Source: Pseudomonadota bacterium (GTDB taxonomy: Bacteria > Pseudomonadota > Gammaproteobacteria > Burkholderiales > Burkholderiaceae_C). From it: a stretch of DNA of 33,175 nucleotides. The notes beneath the pieces are model-generated. The model made no database searches. It was not told the origin of the DNA and saw nothing but the letters and a program-made list of their open reading frames with translations. The stretch covers positions 1-33,175 of the forward strand of contig JAEWPH010000012.1 in assembly GCA_023460715.1 (NCBI GenBank), written 5' to 3'. The translations under genes were made by a program, and so were the position numbers. Positions 18,641 through 26,660 of this stretch are shown in pieces; the stretch's first letter is position 1, and every line of letters starts with the position of its first letter.

Positions 18641-19633
18641 ATGCAAACCAATTTGCTGAAGCCCAAGGCAATCAATGTCGAGCAGCTTGGCCACAACCGC
18701 GCCAAGGTGGCATTGGAGCCATTCGAGCGGGGTTATGGTCACACGCTGGGGAACGCCATCCGTCGTGTGCTGCTCTCGTCCATGGTGGGTTACGCAGCAA
18801 CGGAAGTCACGATCGCAGGCGTTCTGCACGAGTACTCGTCGATCGACGGTGTCCAGGAAGATGTGGTCAACATTCTTCTGAACCTGAAGGGCGTGGTGTT
18901 CAAGCTCCACAACCGCGACGAAGTCACGCTGAGCCTGCGCAAGGACGGCGAAGGCGTGGTCACGGCCCGCGACATCCAGACGCCTCACGACGTCGAGATC
19001 GTCAATCCGGACCATGTGATTGCCCATCTGTCTGCCGGCGGCAAGCTCGACATGCAGATCAAGGTGGAGAAGGGCCGTGGCTATGTGCCCGGGAACCTGC
19101 GCCGCTATGCCGACGAGTCGACCAAGTCGATTGGCCGTATCGTGTTGGACGCCTCGTTCTCGCCCGTCAAGCGTGTGAGCTACACGGTCGAAAGCGCCCG
19201 TGTTGAGCAGCGTACCGATCTGGACAAGCTGGTGGTCGAAATCGAAACCAACGGCGCCATCACGGCAGAAGACGCCGTGCGTGCTTCCGCCAAGATCCTG
19301 GTGGAGCAGCTGGCTGTGTTCGCACAGCTCGAAGGCGGTGAACTGGCTGCTTTCGATGCGCCCGCCAGCGCCCGCGGCAACGCCACGTTCGATCCGATCC
19401 TGCTGCGTCCTGTGGACGAACTGGAACTCACCGTGCGTTCGGCCAACTGCCTCAAGGCAGAGAACATCTACTACATCGGCGACCTGATCCAGCGTACCGA
19501 GAACGAACTGCTCAAGACCCCGAACCTGGGTCGCAAGTCGCTCAACGAGATCAAGGAAGTGCTGGCTTCGCGCGGCTTGACGCTGGGCATGAAGCTCGAG
19601 AACTGGCCACCGGCTGGTCTGGACAAGCGCTGA
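18641..19633 (+). CDS. rpoA: DNA-directed RNA polymerase subunit alpha
   Basis: RNA polymerase alpha, 330 residues, scaffold for beta and beta-prime assembly and contact site for activators and UP elements. The N-terminal domain shows [20 protein letters not shown]. The C-terminal domain, with its two helix-hairpin-helix motifs, includes [16 protein letters not shown] sequence (here [18 protein letters not shown]) and [19 protein letters not shown]. The start follows GAGAGGAAG. It sits between rpsD and rplQ as usual. Confidence 0.99.
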   Translation: MQTNLLKPKAINVEQLGHNRAKVALEPFERGYGHTLGNAIRRVLLSSMVGYAATEVTIAGVLHEYSSIDGVQEDVVNILLNLKGVVFKLHNRDEVTLSLRKDGEGVVTARDIQTPHDVEIVNPDHVIAHLSAGGKLDMQIKVEKGRGYVPGNLRRYADESTKSIGRIVLDASFSPVKRVSYTVESARVEQRTDLDKLVVEIETNGAITAEDAVRASAKILVEQLAVFAQLEGGELAAFDAPASARGNATFDPILLRPVDELELTVRSANCLKAENIYYIGDLIQRTENELLKTPNLGRKSLNEIKEVLASRGLTLGMKLENWPPAGLDKR

Positions 19634-19635
19634 TC

Positions 19636-19707
19636 TATAATCCCGGGCTCCCCATTTCGGGGACCCAGTGCTGCGGGCAGTACCTGATACGGCTGCCCGT
19701 TTTAATT
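19636..19707 (+). terminator. Terminator-like hairpin and -10-like box between rpoA and rplQ
   Basis: CGGGCAG (19674-19680) and CTGCCCG (19693-19699) form a 7-bp GC-rich stem with a 12-base loop, followed by TTTTAATT. A smaller stem (TCCCC, GGGGA) lies in front. A perfect TATAAT is at 19636-19641, three bases after the rpoA stop, but no good -35 is visible. This looks like a leaky terminator or attenuator lowering rplQ relative to rpoA, possibly with a new weak promoter. Confidence 0.5.
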
Positions 19708-19727
19708 GACTGATAAGGAAAAGCACC

Positions 19728-20126
19728 ATGCGTCACGGACACGGACTCCGCAAACTCAACCGCACCAGCTCGCACCGCCTTGCGATGCTGCAGAACATGA
19801 TGAACTCGCTCATCGAGCACGAGGCCATCAAGACGACCCTGCCCAAGGCCAAGGAACTGCGCCGCGTGATCGAGCCCATGATCACCCTGGCCAAGGAAGA
19901 CACCGTGGCGAACCGTCGCCTGGCTTTCAACCGCCTGCGTGACCGCGACAGCGTCACCAAGCTGTTCAACGACCTGGGCCCCCGCTTCAAGACCCGCCCC
20001 GGTGGCTACACCCGCATTCTGAAGATGGGCTTCCGCGTCGGCGACAACGCACCGATGGCCTTCGTCGAGCTCGTCGAGCGTGCGGATGCATCTGCCGCTG
20101 AAACGGTGGATTCGGCACAAGCCTAA
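19728..20126 (+). CDS. rplQ: 50S ribosomal protein L17
   Basis: Large-subunit protein bL17, 132 residues, located near the peptide exit. It begins [20 protein letters not shown] and carries the conserved [20 protein letters not shown] near the end. AAGGAAAAG precedes the ATG. It is the last gene of the alpha operon, with a candidate attenuator upstream and the initiator tRNA promoter overlapping its 3' end. Confidence 0.99.
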   Translation: MRHGHGLRKLNRTSSHRLAMLQNMMNSLIEHEAIKTTLPKAKELRRVIEPMITLAKEDTVANRRLAFNRLRDRDSVTKLFNDLGPRFKTRPGGYTRILKMGFRVGDNAPMAFVELVERADASAAETVDSAQA

Positions 20127-20140
20127 AATTAGGTTATAAT
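20111..20140 (+). promoter_or_regulatory. Promoter of the initiator tRNA
   Basis: A perfect TATAAT (20135-20140) ends 11 bases before the tRNA 5' end. The -35 candidate TTCGGC (18-base spacer) is poor and lies within the rplQ coding sequence. The strong -10 and its spacing support a dedicated promoter for the tRNA. Confidence 0.6.
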
Positions 20141-20151
20141 TTCTGTCTTGC

Positions 20152-20228
<77 letters not shown>

Positions 20229-20233
20229 AACAG

Positions 20234-20267
20234 AAAAAAGGCCCGCTGATTTCAGCGGGCCTTTTTT
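20234..20267 (+). terminator. Strong rho-independent terminator after tRNA-fMet
   Basis: GGCCCGCTGA, two bases, TCAGCGGGCC form a 10-bp perfect stem flanked by six As and six Ts, so it can work in both directions. It starts five bases after the tRNA CCA end and closes the ribosomal block. Confidence 0.95.
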
Positions 20268-20388
20268 GTTTTTGCTTTGATGGCAGCCAGGGAGGCCGGG
20301 GTGGGGCGAGGCGTCTCGCTTCCCTGTGCGCGCTTATCTGGTGTGGCTCCCCTGTGTCGTCGCGCTGCCGCCCTTTGAGTTTCTGGAT

Positions 20389-21645
20389 ATGTTGAACGGA
20401 CACACCCTGGGAATCGACTTCGGAACCTCGAACTCGGCGGTCGCCCTGCGCCGGGACGGGGAGGCCGCCGTCCGCTTGTTGCCTCTGGAGCCGGGCGGCG
20501 ACGTCATGCCTACCGCGCTCTTCTTCAACCACGAGACTGCGCAAACCCATTTTGGACGGGATGCCTTGCGGCACTACCTGGAGGGGTTCGACGGCCGCCT
20601 GATGCGCTCTCTCAAAAGCCTGCTGGGAAGCGGCCTGCTGGAGGACAAGACTTCCGTGCATGGCCGCTTGGTGAGCTACCGCGACATCGTCGCCATGTTC
20701 CTGCAGCATCTTGCGGACCGCGTAGTTGCCGAACTCGGAGCGCTCCCGGAGCGCCTCGTACTGGGACGGCCTGTGCACTTCGTGGACGACAACCCGGTGC
20801 GGGACGGGGCCGCGCAGGAGGCGCTGAGAGACGCGGCGGCCCGGGCCGGGTTCGCGCAGATTGAGTTTCAGCTGGAGCCGATCGCTGCCGCGCTCGATTA
20901 CGAGCAGCGCCTCAGTGCAGAGCAACTGGTGCTGGTGGTGGATATCGGTGGTGGCACGTCCGACTTCACAGTCGTGCGGCTGGGGCCCCAGAGGGCCCAG
21001 GGCTCCGACCGCTCGGCCGACGTCCTGGCGACGACCGGCGTGCATATCGGCGGTACGGATTTCGACCGCAAGCTCCACCTCGAACAGGTGATGCCGCTGC
21101 TGGGATTCAGGCACCAGGGCCCACACGGTCGCGAAGTGCCCAGCCGGGTCTTCTTCGATCTGGCCACCTGGCACCTCATACCGTGGCAATACTCGGCGAA
21201 GGCGCTTCGGGATGCGCAACAGTTGCGCTCCGATTACGCGCAATCGCAGTTGCACGACCGCTTGATGACGGTATTGAATGAGCGGTGGGGACACCGCCTG
21301 GTCCATGCCGTGGAGCAGGCCAAGATCCAGGCTTCGCAGACGCGCGCTGCGGCAACCCTGGAGCTCGATTGGCTGGCGGCCGGCCTTGGCGCAGAGGTCG
21401 GGCCGCAGCACCTGACGGGGCACCTGCATTCGGCACTCGCCCAGATCGCGGACTGTGCCCTGGAGTGCGTGCAGTTGGCCGGCGTCGTGCCCGGCGACAT
21501 CGGCGCTATCTATCTCACCGGGGGATCCTCCGCGCTTCAGGCTTTGCGAGACGCGCTGCACGAGGTGTTTCCGTCGACACCCCAGGTGGAGGGCGACCTG
21601 TTCGGTGGCGTGGCGTCGGGGCTGGCCTGGACCCAGCGCGGTTGA
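20389..21645 (+). CDS. yegD: Hsp70-family protein, YegD-like putative chaperone
   Basis: A cytoplasmic actin-fold ATPase of 418 residues related to the DnaK nucleotide-binding domain. The phosphate-1 loop is LGIDFGTSNSAVAL near the N-terminus, phosphate-2 is VLVVDIGGGTSDFTVV, and the adenosine motif is IYLTGGSSALQAL near the C-terminus. It ends shortly after the nucleotide-binding domain, with no DnaK-type substrate-binding domain or lid. This and the segments LGRPVHF and FQLEPIAAALDYE match E. coli YegD. The start at 20389 places the phosphate loop where the family has it; the frame is open to 20326, but that part is not family-like. The ribosome binding site is weak. Client and partners are unknown. 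Confidence 0.85.
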   Translation: MLNGHTLGIDFGTSNSAVALRRDGEAAVRLLPLEPGGDVMPTALFFNHETAQTHFGRDALRHYLEGFDGRLMRSLKSLLGSGLLEDKTSVHGRLVSYRDIVAMFLQHLADRVVAELGALPERLVLGRPVHFVDDNPVRDGAAQEALRDAAARAGFAQIEFQLEPIAAALDYEQRLSAEQLVLVVDIGGGTSDFTVVRLGPQRAQGSDRSADVLATTGVHIGGTDFDRKLHLEQVMPLLGFRHQGPHGREVPSRVFFDLATWHLIPWQYSAKALRDAQQLRSDYAQSQLHDRLMTVLNERWGHRLVHAVEQAKIQASQTRAAATLELDWLAAGLGAEVGPQHLTGHLHSALAQIADCALECVQLAGVVPGDIGAIYLTGGSSALQALRDALHEVFPSTPQVEGDLFGGVASGLAWTQRG

Positions 21646-21698
21646 TGGCAGCCTGCGGGCATGCGGTCCCGTGGGGCGGCAGATCTCGGGCGGGAAGC

Positions 21699-22634
21699 TC
21701 AGTCCTCGCCGTCGGCACCGTCGCCGCGCTTGAGCTGGAGTGCCTGCTCGTAAAGAACGTTGCGTGAGCCGCCGGTGATCTCCGCTGCCAGTTTCACCGC
21801 CGTCTTGACCGGCAGTTCTCCCAGCAGCAGCCGAAGCACGCGCAGGCCCTGCCCGTCGTCCGCCGGCGCCGCCTGCAGCGGATGGAGCAGAACCACGAAC
21901 TCTCCGCGCGCGCGTTGCTCATTCTCTGCCAGCCAACCTGCAAGCGCCTGCGCCTGCAGGGTCACGATCTCTTCGAATTGCTTGGTCAGCTCCCGCGCCA
22001 GCGTGACCTGCCGTACGCCGAGCGTGCCGAGGGACTCGGCCAAGTCGCGGATGCGGTGGGGCGCTTCCAGCACTGCCACGCAGCGCGGCTCCTGGGCCAG
22101 GTGCTGCACGGCGGTGTTGCGCTCGAGAGCCTTGGTGGGCAGGAAGCCCGCGAAGAGGAATCCGCCGGTCTCGGTCGTCCCGGCCACCGCGCCGGCGACG
22201 CTCAGTGCTGCCGTAACGCTGCTGGCGCCAGGCAGCGGAATGCTGCGCAGTCCTGCGGCCCGCACGGCGGCGACCAGCCGTGCCCCCGGATCGCTTACGC
22301 CCGGGGTCCCCGCATCGCTGACGTAGGCAATGCGTTGCCCCTGCTGCAGGCGTTCCACCACCTGCTGGGCTGACTGCGCTTCGTTGTGCTGGTGCACGGC
22401 CAGCCATGCCGAGCCGCTGCGGTCGATGCCGTAGGCCCGCAGCAGCGACTGGGTGTGGCGCGTGTCCTCGCAGGCGATGGCATCGACCGTCTGCAGCACA
22501 TGCAGCGCCCGCAGCGTGATGTCCGCCAGATTGCCGATGGGCGTGGCGACCACGTACAGGGCGCCTTGCGGATAATGCTGCGCACCGGCCGCTTCACGTG
22601 CGGCGTTCAGGGCTGAAGCGAAAGAGGCGCTCAA
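21699..22634 (-). CDS. rsmI: 16S rRNA 2'-O-ribose methyltransferase RsmI (C1402)
   Basis: An S-adenosylmethionine-dependent methyltransferase of 311 residues, which methylates the ribose of C1402 in the decoding centre of 16S rRNA. The N-terminal motif LYVVATPIGNLADITLRAL and the following ACEDTRHTQSLL are diagnostic. Further conserved parts are YVSDAGTPGVSDPGARLV, PLPGASSVTAAL and LARELTKQFEEI. I choose a TTG start at 22634: GAGGAA stands six bases in front and the protein then begins MSASFASALNAAREAAG. The frame is open to 22865, but that part is low-complexity arginine/proline and antisense to yraN. The first base of this start codon is also the first base of the yraN start codon on the other strand. 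Confidence 0.93.
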   Translation of the reverse strand: MSASFASALNAAREAAGAQHYPQGALYVVATPIGNLADITLRALHVLQTVDAIACEDTRHTQSLLRAYGIDRSGSAWLAVHQHNEAQSAQQVVERLQQGQRIAYVSDAGTPGVSDPGARLVAAVRAAGLRSIPLPGASSVTAALSVAGAVAGTTETGGFLFAGFLPTKALERNTAVQHLAQEPRCVAVLEAPHRIRDLAESLGTLGVRQVTLARELTKQFEEIVTLQAQALAGWLAENEQRARGEFVVLLHPLQAAPADDGQGLRVLRLLLGELPVKTAVKLAAEITGGSRNVLYEQALQLKRGDGADGED

Positions 22635-23041
22635 TGGGATTCCTCGGCAAGAACAAAAGGGGCGCGGCCCCGGCGGTGCCGGCCGGCTCGACGCGGGACC
22701 GCGGAAATGCGGCGGAAGACCGCGCGTTGGGCTATTTGCAGAAGGCGGGCCTGCGTCTGGTCGAGCGCAATTATCGGACGCCCGGGCGCGGCGGCGGCGA
22801 AATCGACCTGGTGATGCGCGAGGGCGACGGCACGCTGGTGTTCGTCGAGGTGCGGCAGCGTTCAAGTGCGGCCTTCGGCGGCGCGGGAGGAAGCATCGGT
22901 GCGGTCAAGCAGGCCCGCATCGTGCTGGCGGCGCGCCATTTCCTGATGCGCTGGGCGTCTCCGCCGCCTTGCCGGTTCGACGTCGTGCTGGTGGAACCGG
23001 CCGAGTTGACCTGGCTGCGAGCGGCCTTCGACGCTGCCTGA
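22634..23041 (+). CDS. yraN: YraN-family protein (UPF0102), predicted endonuclease-like
   Basis: A 135-residue cytoplasmic protein of the YraN family. The core GNAAEDRALGYLQKAGLRLV, then RNYRTPGRGGGEIDLV and LVFVEVRQRSS, shows the restriction-endonuclease-like E..D..ExK fold pattern. The usual VEVK/VEVR lysine is an arginine here (EVRQR), which is common in the family. The ATG at 22634 is six bases after AAGAGG. Its function is not established. The order yraN-diaA-dolP is the same as in E. coli. The following 168 bases up to diaA hold no gene that I can support. Confidence 0.9.
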   Translation: MGFLGKNKRGAAPAVPAGSTRDRGNAAEDRALGYLQKAGLRLVERNYRTPGRGGGEIDLVMREGDGTLVFVEVRQRSSAAFGGAGGSIGAVKQARIVLAARHFLMRWASPPPCRFDVVLVEPAELTWLRAAFDAA

Positions 23042-23209
23042 GCGGCTTGGGTTGCCGTCGCTGGTGGTTCAGCGGCGGAGCATTCACCCTGGCTCTGGTC
23101 TGCTGCTGCGGGCCATCCGGCGGCTTGCGGATGCTGCGGTGGTCCACGCCGCTCGCCGCCTACCGATTGCAACAGCAGCGAAGGCATGCGCAGGTATCAT
23201 CGGCGGCCC

Positions 23210-23785
23210 ATGCTCGAGCAACGCATCCAACAGCATTTCATTGACAGCGCTGATCTGAAATACCAGGCCGCGCAAGCCCTCAGCCACCCCATTGCCTCGG
23301 CCGTCCAGGCCATACTGGCCTGCGTCACCGGCGGGGGAAAAGTCCTCGCCTGTGGCGGAGGACTCTCCGCCGTGCAAGCCCAGCAGTTCGCCGCCTTCTG
23401 TGTGGATGGGATGGAAAGGGAACGTCCGGAGCTGGCCGCACTCCCATTGGGACCTTCGGCAGGCAAGGCCGACGCGGCAGCCCTGGCCCGGCAGGTGCGT
23501 GCGCTGGGGCAGGCGGGCGATGTGCTTCTCGCGATCACCGCGACCGGCGACGAGGATGCCCTGCTGGACGCCGCCCAGGCCGCGCACGAGCGGGACATGA
23601 CGGTGATCGCGCTGAGCGGGCGTACCGGCGGGGCATTGGCCGGCCTGCTGCGCGAAACCGACGTGCAGATCTGCGTACCGCATGACCGCGCTGCGCGCGT
23701 GCGTGAAGTCCATGCCCTCGTTCTGCACTGCCTGTGCGATGGCGTGGACGCCCAGTTACTTGGTGAACAGGAGATACCTCTATGA
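23210..23785 (+). CDS. diaA: DiaA-like SIS-domain protein (DnaA initiator-associating)
   Basis: A 191-residue SIS-domain (phosphosugar isomerase fold) protein. In E. coli DiaA forms a tetramer, binds DnaA and promotes initiation at oriC. It starts MLEQRIQQHFIDSADLKYQA, and shares FETERP-like (GMERERPELAAL), QVRALGQAGDVLLAITATG and DMTVIALSGRTGGALAGLL with DiaA. GmhA, the close paralogue, is less likely because of the yraN-diaA-dolP context. Compared with my memory of E. coli DiaA, the loop between PELAAL and ARQVRALG is about eight residues shorter. No Shine-Dalgarno is visible before the ATG at 23210; GTATCAT ten bases upstream looks like a -10 box, so the message could be leaderless. Its stop overlaps the dolP start (ATGA). 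Confidence 0.87.
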   Translation: MLEQRIQQHFIDSADLKYQAAQALSHPIASAVQAILACVTGGGKVLACGGGLSAVQAQQFAAFCVDGMERERPELAALPLGPSAGKADAAALARQVRALGQAGDVLLAITATGDEDALLDAAQAAHERDMTVIALSGRTGGALAGLLRETDVQICVPHDRAARVREVHALVLHCLCDGVDAQLLGEQEIPL

Positions 23786-24453
23786 AGTCGAAGATGTCCC
23801 GGACTGCCTGCACGGTGCTGGCGGTGTGTGCCCTGGCAGGTGCGTTGTCAGCCTGCGCGCCCATCGTGATCGGGGGGGCCGCGGTCGGCACCATGATGGC
23901 GGCCGACCGGCGTACGACAGGCTCGCAGGTGGAGGACGAAGGCATTGAACTACGCGCCGCCAACCGCATCCGCGAGCAACTCGGGGAGCGGGCCCACATC
24001 AACGTGACCAGCTACAACCGGCAGGTGCTGCTGACCGGCGAGGCCGCGACGGCTGCGGACCAGCAGCGGGCCGAGCAGATCGTGCTGGGCGTGGAGAACG
24101 TTCGGTCGGTGGTGAACGATGTGGCCGTGATGCCCAACACCTCGCTGACGCAGCGCTCCAACGACACCTTCATCACCGGCAAGGTGCGCGCGAGCTTTGT
24201 CGATGCCAAGGACCTCTACGCCAGTGCCTTCAAGGTGGTGACCGAGCGGGAGGTCGTGTATCTCATGGGCCGGGTGAGCCAGCGCGAAGCCACGCGCGCC
24301 ACCGACATTGCCCGCGGCGTCAACGGCGTGCGCAAGGTGGTGCGCGTGTTCGAGATCGTCTCGGACGACGACCTGCGGCGCGGTACGGTCCAGCAACAGC
24401 AGCTGGCCCCGGTGACGCAGGACCCGGCTGCGGCCACCGCGCCGCGCAACTGA
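23782..24453 (+). CDS. dolP: Outer-membrane BON-domain lipoprotein DolP (YraP)
   Basis: A 223-residue lipoprotein of the outer membrane. DolP supports envelope integrity and BAM function in E. coli. The signal peptide ends in the lipobox LSAC with Cys25 as the lipidation site; alanine at +2 fits outer-membrane sorting. Two BON domains follow, at about residues 55-115 (RANRIREQL-type start, GVENVRSVVNDV end) and 130-195 (FITGKVRASFVDAKDLYA to VNGVRKVVRVFEIV). The C-terminal tail (QQQQLAPVTQDPAAATAP) is low complexity. The start codon overlaps the diaA stop by four bases, so the two are coupled. Confidence 0.93.
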   Translation: MKSKMSRTACTVLAVCALAGALSACAPIVIGGAAVGTMMAADRRTTGSQVEDEGIELRAANRIREQLGERAHINVTSYNRQVLLTGEAATAADQQRAEQIVLGVENVRSVVNDVAVMPNTSLTQRSNDTFITGKVRASFVDAKDLYASAFKVVTEREVVYLMGRVSQREATRATDIARGVNGVRKVVRVFEIVSDDDLRRGTVQQQQLAPVTQDPAAATAPRN

Positions 24454-24467
24454 CGGCAGCGCTCCGC

Positions 24468-24484
24468 GCCCGCTTCGTGCGGGC
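24468..24484. terminator. GC-rich hairpin between convergent dolP and the dehydrogenase gene
   Basis: GCCCGC, TTCGT, GCGGGC form a perfect 6-bp stem in the 48-base gap between two convergent genes. No T-run follows on either strand, so its strength as a terminator is doubtful. Confidence 0.4.
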
Positions 24485-24501
24485 CGGTGCGATGGCTCCG
24501 A

Positions 24502-25419
24502 TCAGCCCTTCTTGCGGGCCAGGCGGGTGATCAGGCTGGAGGTGTCCCAGCGCTGTCCGCCCGCCTGCTGTACGTCCGCATAGAACTGGTCCACCAGCGC
24601 CGTCAGGGGCAGCCGCGCACCGTTGCGCTTGGATTCGTCCAGCACCAGGCCCAGGTCCTTGCGCATCCAGTCCACGGCGAAGCCGAAGTCGAAGCGGCCT
24701 TCGACCATCGTCTTGCCCCGGTTCTCCATCTGCCAGCTTTGCGCCGCGCCCTTGCTGATGACGTCCAGCACGAGGGGCATGTCCAGGCCCGCGTGCTGCC
24801 CGAAGGCGATGGCCTCGGACAGGCCTTGCACGACGCCGGCGATGCAGATCTGGTTCACCATCTTCGCCAACTGGCCGGCGCCGCTGTCGCCGATACGCGT
24901 GAACGCGCGTGAGAAGGCCAGGGCGGTGGGGCGGACGGCATCGAAGGCGGCCGCATCGCCACCGCACATCACCGTGAGCTGGCCGTTCTGCGCGCCGGCC
25001 TGTCCCCCCGATACGGGCGCGTCGATGAACTGCAGGCCCAGCGTGCGGGCGGCGCCGCAGAGCTCGCGGGCGACCTCGGCCGAGGCGGTCGTGTGGTCCA
25101 CGAAGATGGCCCCGGGTTGCATCCCGGCGAAGGCGCCGTCCGCGCCCAGCGTCACGGCGCGCAGGTCATCGTCGTTGCCCACGCAGCAGAAGACGATGTC
25201 CGCGCCCTGGGCGGCCTCGCGCGGCGTGGGCGCATGGCCGGCCCCGTTGAACTCCTGCTGCCAGGCCTCGGCCTTCACCGGCGAGCGGTTGTAGACCGTG
25301 ACCTGGTGGCCGGCGCGCGCCAGATGGCCGGCCATGGGGAAGCCCATGACGCCCAGTCCGAGGAAGGCCACGCGGCGGGCGGGTGCGGCGTCGTAGCTGC
25401 GGGTGTTGATGCTGGTCAC
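24502..25419 (-). CDS. NAD(P)-dependent beta-hydroxyacid dehydrogenase (3-hydroxyisobutyrate dehydrogenase / tartronate semialdehyde reductase family)
   Basis: A cytoplasmic oxidoreductase of 305 residues. The N-terminal Rossmann motif is VAFLGLGVMGFPMAGHLARA (about 17-36), the substrate-binding motif is DAPVSGG (133-139), and the catalytic lysine is K186 in GAGQLAKMVNQ. All beta-hydroxyacid dehydrogenase signatures are intact. Candidates are 3-hydroxyisobutyrate dehydrogenase (MmsB), 2-hydroxy-3-oxopropionate reductase (GarR/GlxR) or a succinic-semialdehyde reductase; sequence alone does not decide. The GTG start at 25419 follows GGAGACACCCC. No pathway gene lies nearby; it is downstream of the pilU terminator and so probably a separate unit. 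Confidence 0.87.
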   Translation of the reverse strand: MTSINTRSYDAAPARRVAFLGLGVMGFPMAGHLARAGHQVTVYNRSPVKAEAWQQEFNGAGHAPTPREAAQGADIVFCCVGNDDDLRAVTLGADGAFAGMQPGAIFVDHTTASAEVARELCGAARTLGLQFIDAPVSGGQAGAQNGQLTVMCGGDAAAFDAVRPTALAFSRAFTRIGDSGAGQLAKMVNQICIAGVVQGLSEAIAFGQHAGLDMPLVLDVISKGAAQSWQMENRGKTMVEGRFDFGFAVDWMRKDLGLVLDESKRNGARLPLTALVDQFYADVQQAGGQRWDTSSLITRLARKKG

Positions 25420-25433
25420 GGGGTGTCTCCTTG

Positions 25434-25457
25434 AAAGAAAAAGCCCGCCGGGCGGGC
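25434..25457 (-). terminator. Rho-independent terminator after pilU
   Basis: On the minus strand GCCCG, five bases, CGGGC is followed by TTTTTCTTT. It lies between the pilU stop (25481) and the ribosome binding site of the dehydrogenase gene, and should end the pil transcript. Confidence 0.7.
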
Positions 25458-25480
25458 GGGCCGGTCAAAAGGCGGTGCGG

Positions 25481-26617
25481 TCAGACGATGGCGAAATGCT
25501 CGGTGCCCGCGGCCAGGTCGGTGGTCTTGGCGCGCTGGCTGTTGAGCTTGATCTGCAGTCGCAGGTCGTTGAGCGAATCGGCATTGCGCAGTGCGTCCTC
25601 ATAGCTGATGACGTTGGCCTCGAACAGGTCGAAGAGCGACTGGTCGAAGGTCTGCATGCCCAGGTTGCGGCTCTTCTTCATGATCTCCTTGATCTCGACC
25701 ACATCGCCCTTGAAGATCAGGTCGGCGATCAGCGGCGTGTTCAGCAGCACCTCGACGGCGGCAGCGCGGCCCTTGCCGTCCTGCTTGGGGATCAGGCGCT
25801 GCGAGACCATGGCGCGCAGGTTCAGGGACAGGTCCATCAGCAACTGCGCGCGGCGCTCCTCGGGGAAGAAGTTGACGATGCGGTCCAGCGCCTGGTTGGC
25901 ACTGTTGGCATGCAGCGTGGCCAGGCACAGGTGGCCGGTCTCGGAGAAGACGATGGCGTGCTCCATGGTCTCGCGGTCGCGGATCTCGCCCATGAGGATC
26001 ACGTCGGGCGCCTGGCGCAGCGAATTCTTGAGGGCCGCCTCCCAGCTGTCCGTGTCCAGCCCCACCTCGCGCTGGGTGACCACGCAGTTCTTGTGCGGGT
26101 GCACGAATTCGATGGGGTCCTCCACCGTCACGATGTGGCCGAAGGAGTTCTCGTTGCGCCAGTCCACCATGGCCGCCAGGGTCGTGGACTTGCCCGAGCC
26201 CGTCGCGCCGACCAGGATGCACAGGCCGCGCTTGGTCATGGTGACTTCCTTGAGCACCTGCGGCACACCCAGGCCGTCGATGGTCGGCAGCGTGAGCGGA
26301 ATGGTCCGCAGCACCATGCCGACGCGCCCCTGCTGGATGAAGGCGTTGACGCGGAAGCGTCCGATGCCGGCAGGCGAGATGGCGAAGTTGCACTCCTTGG
26401 TGCGCTCGAAGTCCGCCACCTGCTTGTCGCTCATGATGGAGCGCGCCAGCGTCAGCGTATGGGCCGGCGTCAGGGGCTGCGGCGAGACCTTGGTGACCTT
26501 GCCGTCGACCTTGATGGCCGGCGGGAATTCGGCGGTGACGAAAAGATCGCTGCCCCCGCGGCTGACCATCAGCTTGAGCAGATCGTTGATGAATTTACTG
26601 GCCTGATCGCGTTCCAT
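25481..26617 (-). CDS. pilU: Type IV pilus retraction ATPase PilU
   Basis: A hexameric cytoplasmic ATPase of 378 residues that assists PilT in pilus retraction and twitching. Walker A is GATGSGKST (137-145), the Asp box is VTVEDPIEFVHPHKNCVV, Walker B is VILMGEIRDRETMEHA, and the His box is GHLCLATLHANSANQALDRI. The N-terminal PAS-like domain starts GGSDLFVTAEFPPAIKVDGK. The PilU-type longer C-terminus (LQIKLNSQRAKTTDLAAGTE) separates it from PilT. The ATG follows GGAAGGAAG. It is the last gene of the pilT / cNMP-domain gene / pilU set. Confidence 0.96.
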   Translation of the reverse strand: MERDQASKFINDLLKLMVSRGGSDLFVTAEFPPAIKVDGKVTKVSPQPLTPAHTLTLARSIMSDKQVADFERTKECNFAISPAGIGRFRVNAFIQQGRVGMVLRTIPLTLPTIDGLGVPQVLKEVTMTKRGLCILVGATGSGKSTTLAAMVDWRNENSFGHIVTVEDPIEFVHPHKNCVVTQREVGLDTDSWEAALKNSLRQAPDVILMGEIRDRETMEHAIVFSETGHLCLATLHANSANQALDRIVNFFPEERRAQLLMDLSLNLRAMVSQRLIPKQDGKGRAAAVEVLLNTPLIADLIFKGDVVEIKEIMKKSRNLGMQTFDQSLFDLFEANVISYEDALRNADSLNDLRLQIKLNSQRAKTTDLAAGTEHFAIV

Positions 26618-26660
26618 CAGACTTCCTTCCGTGCCGGTGCGCGCTGTCCGTGTTGCGGTG

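Noticed and set aside
23167..23200. A sigma-70 promoter for diaA with TTGCAA and TATCAT
   Set aside because: The spacer is 22 bases, too long for a normal promoter; only the -10-like box is mentioned.
23042..23209. A small gene between yraN and diaA
   Set aside because: The open frames there overlap neighbours, lack a ribosome binding site and show no family character.
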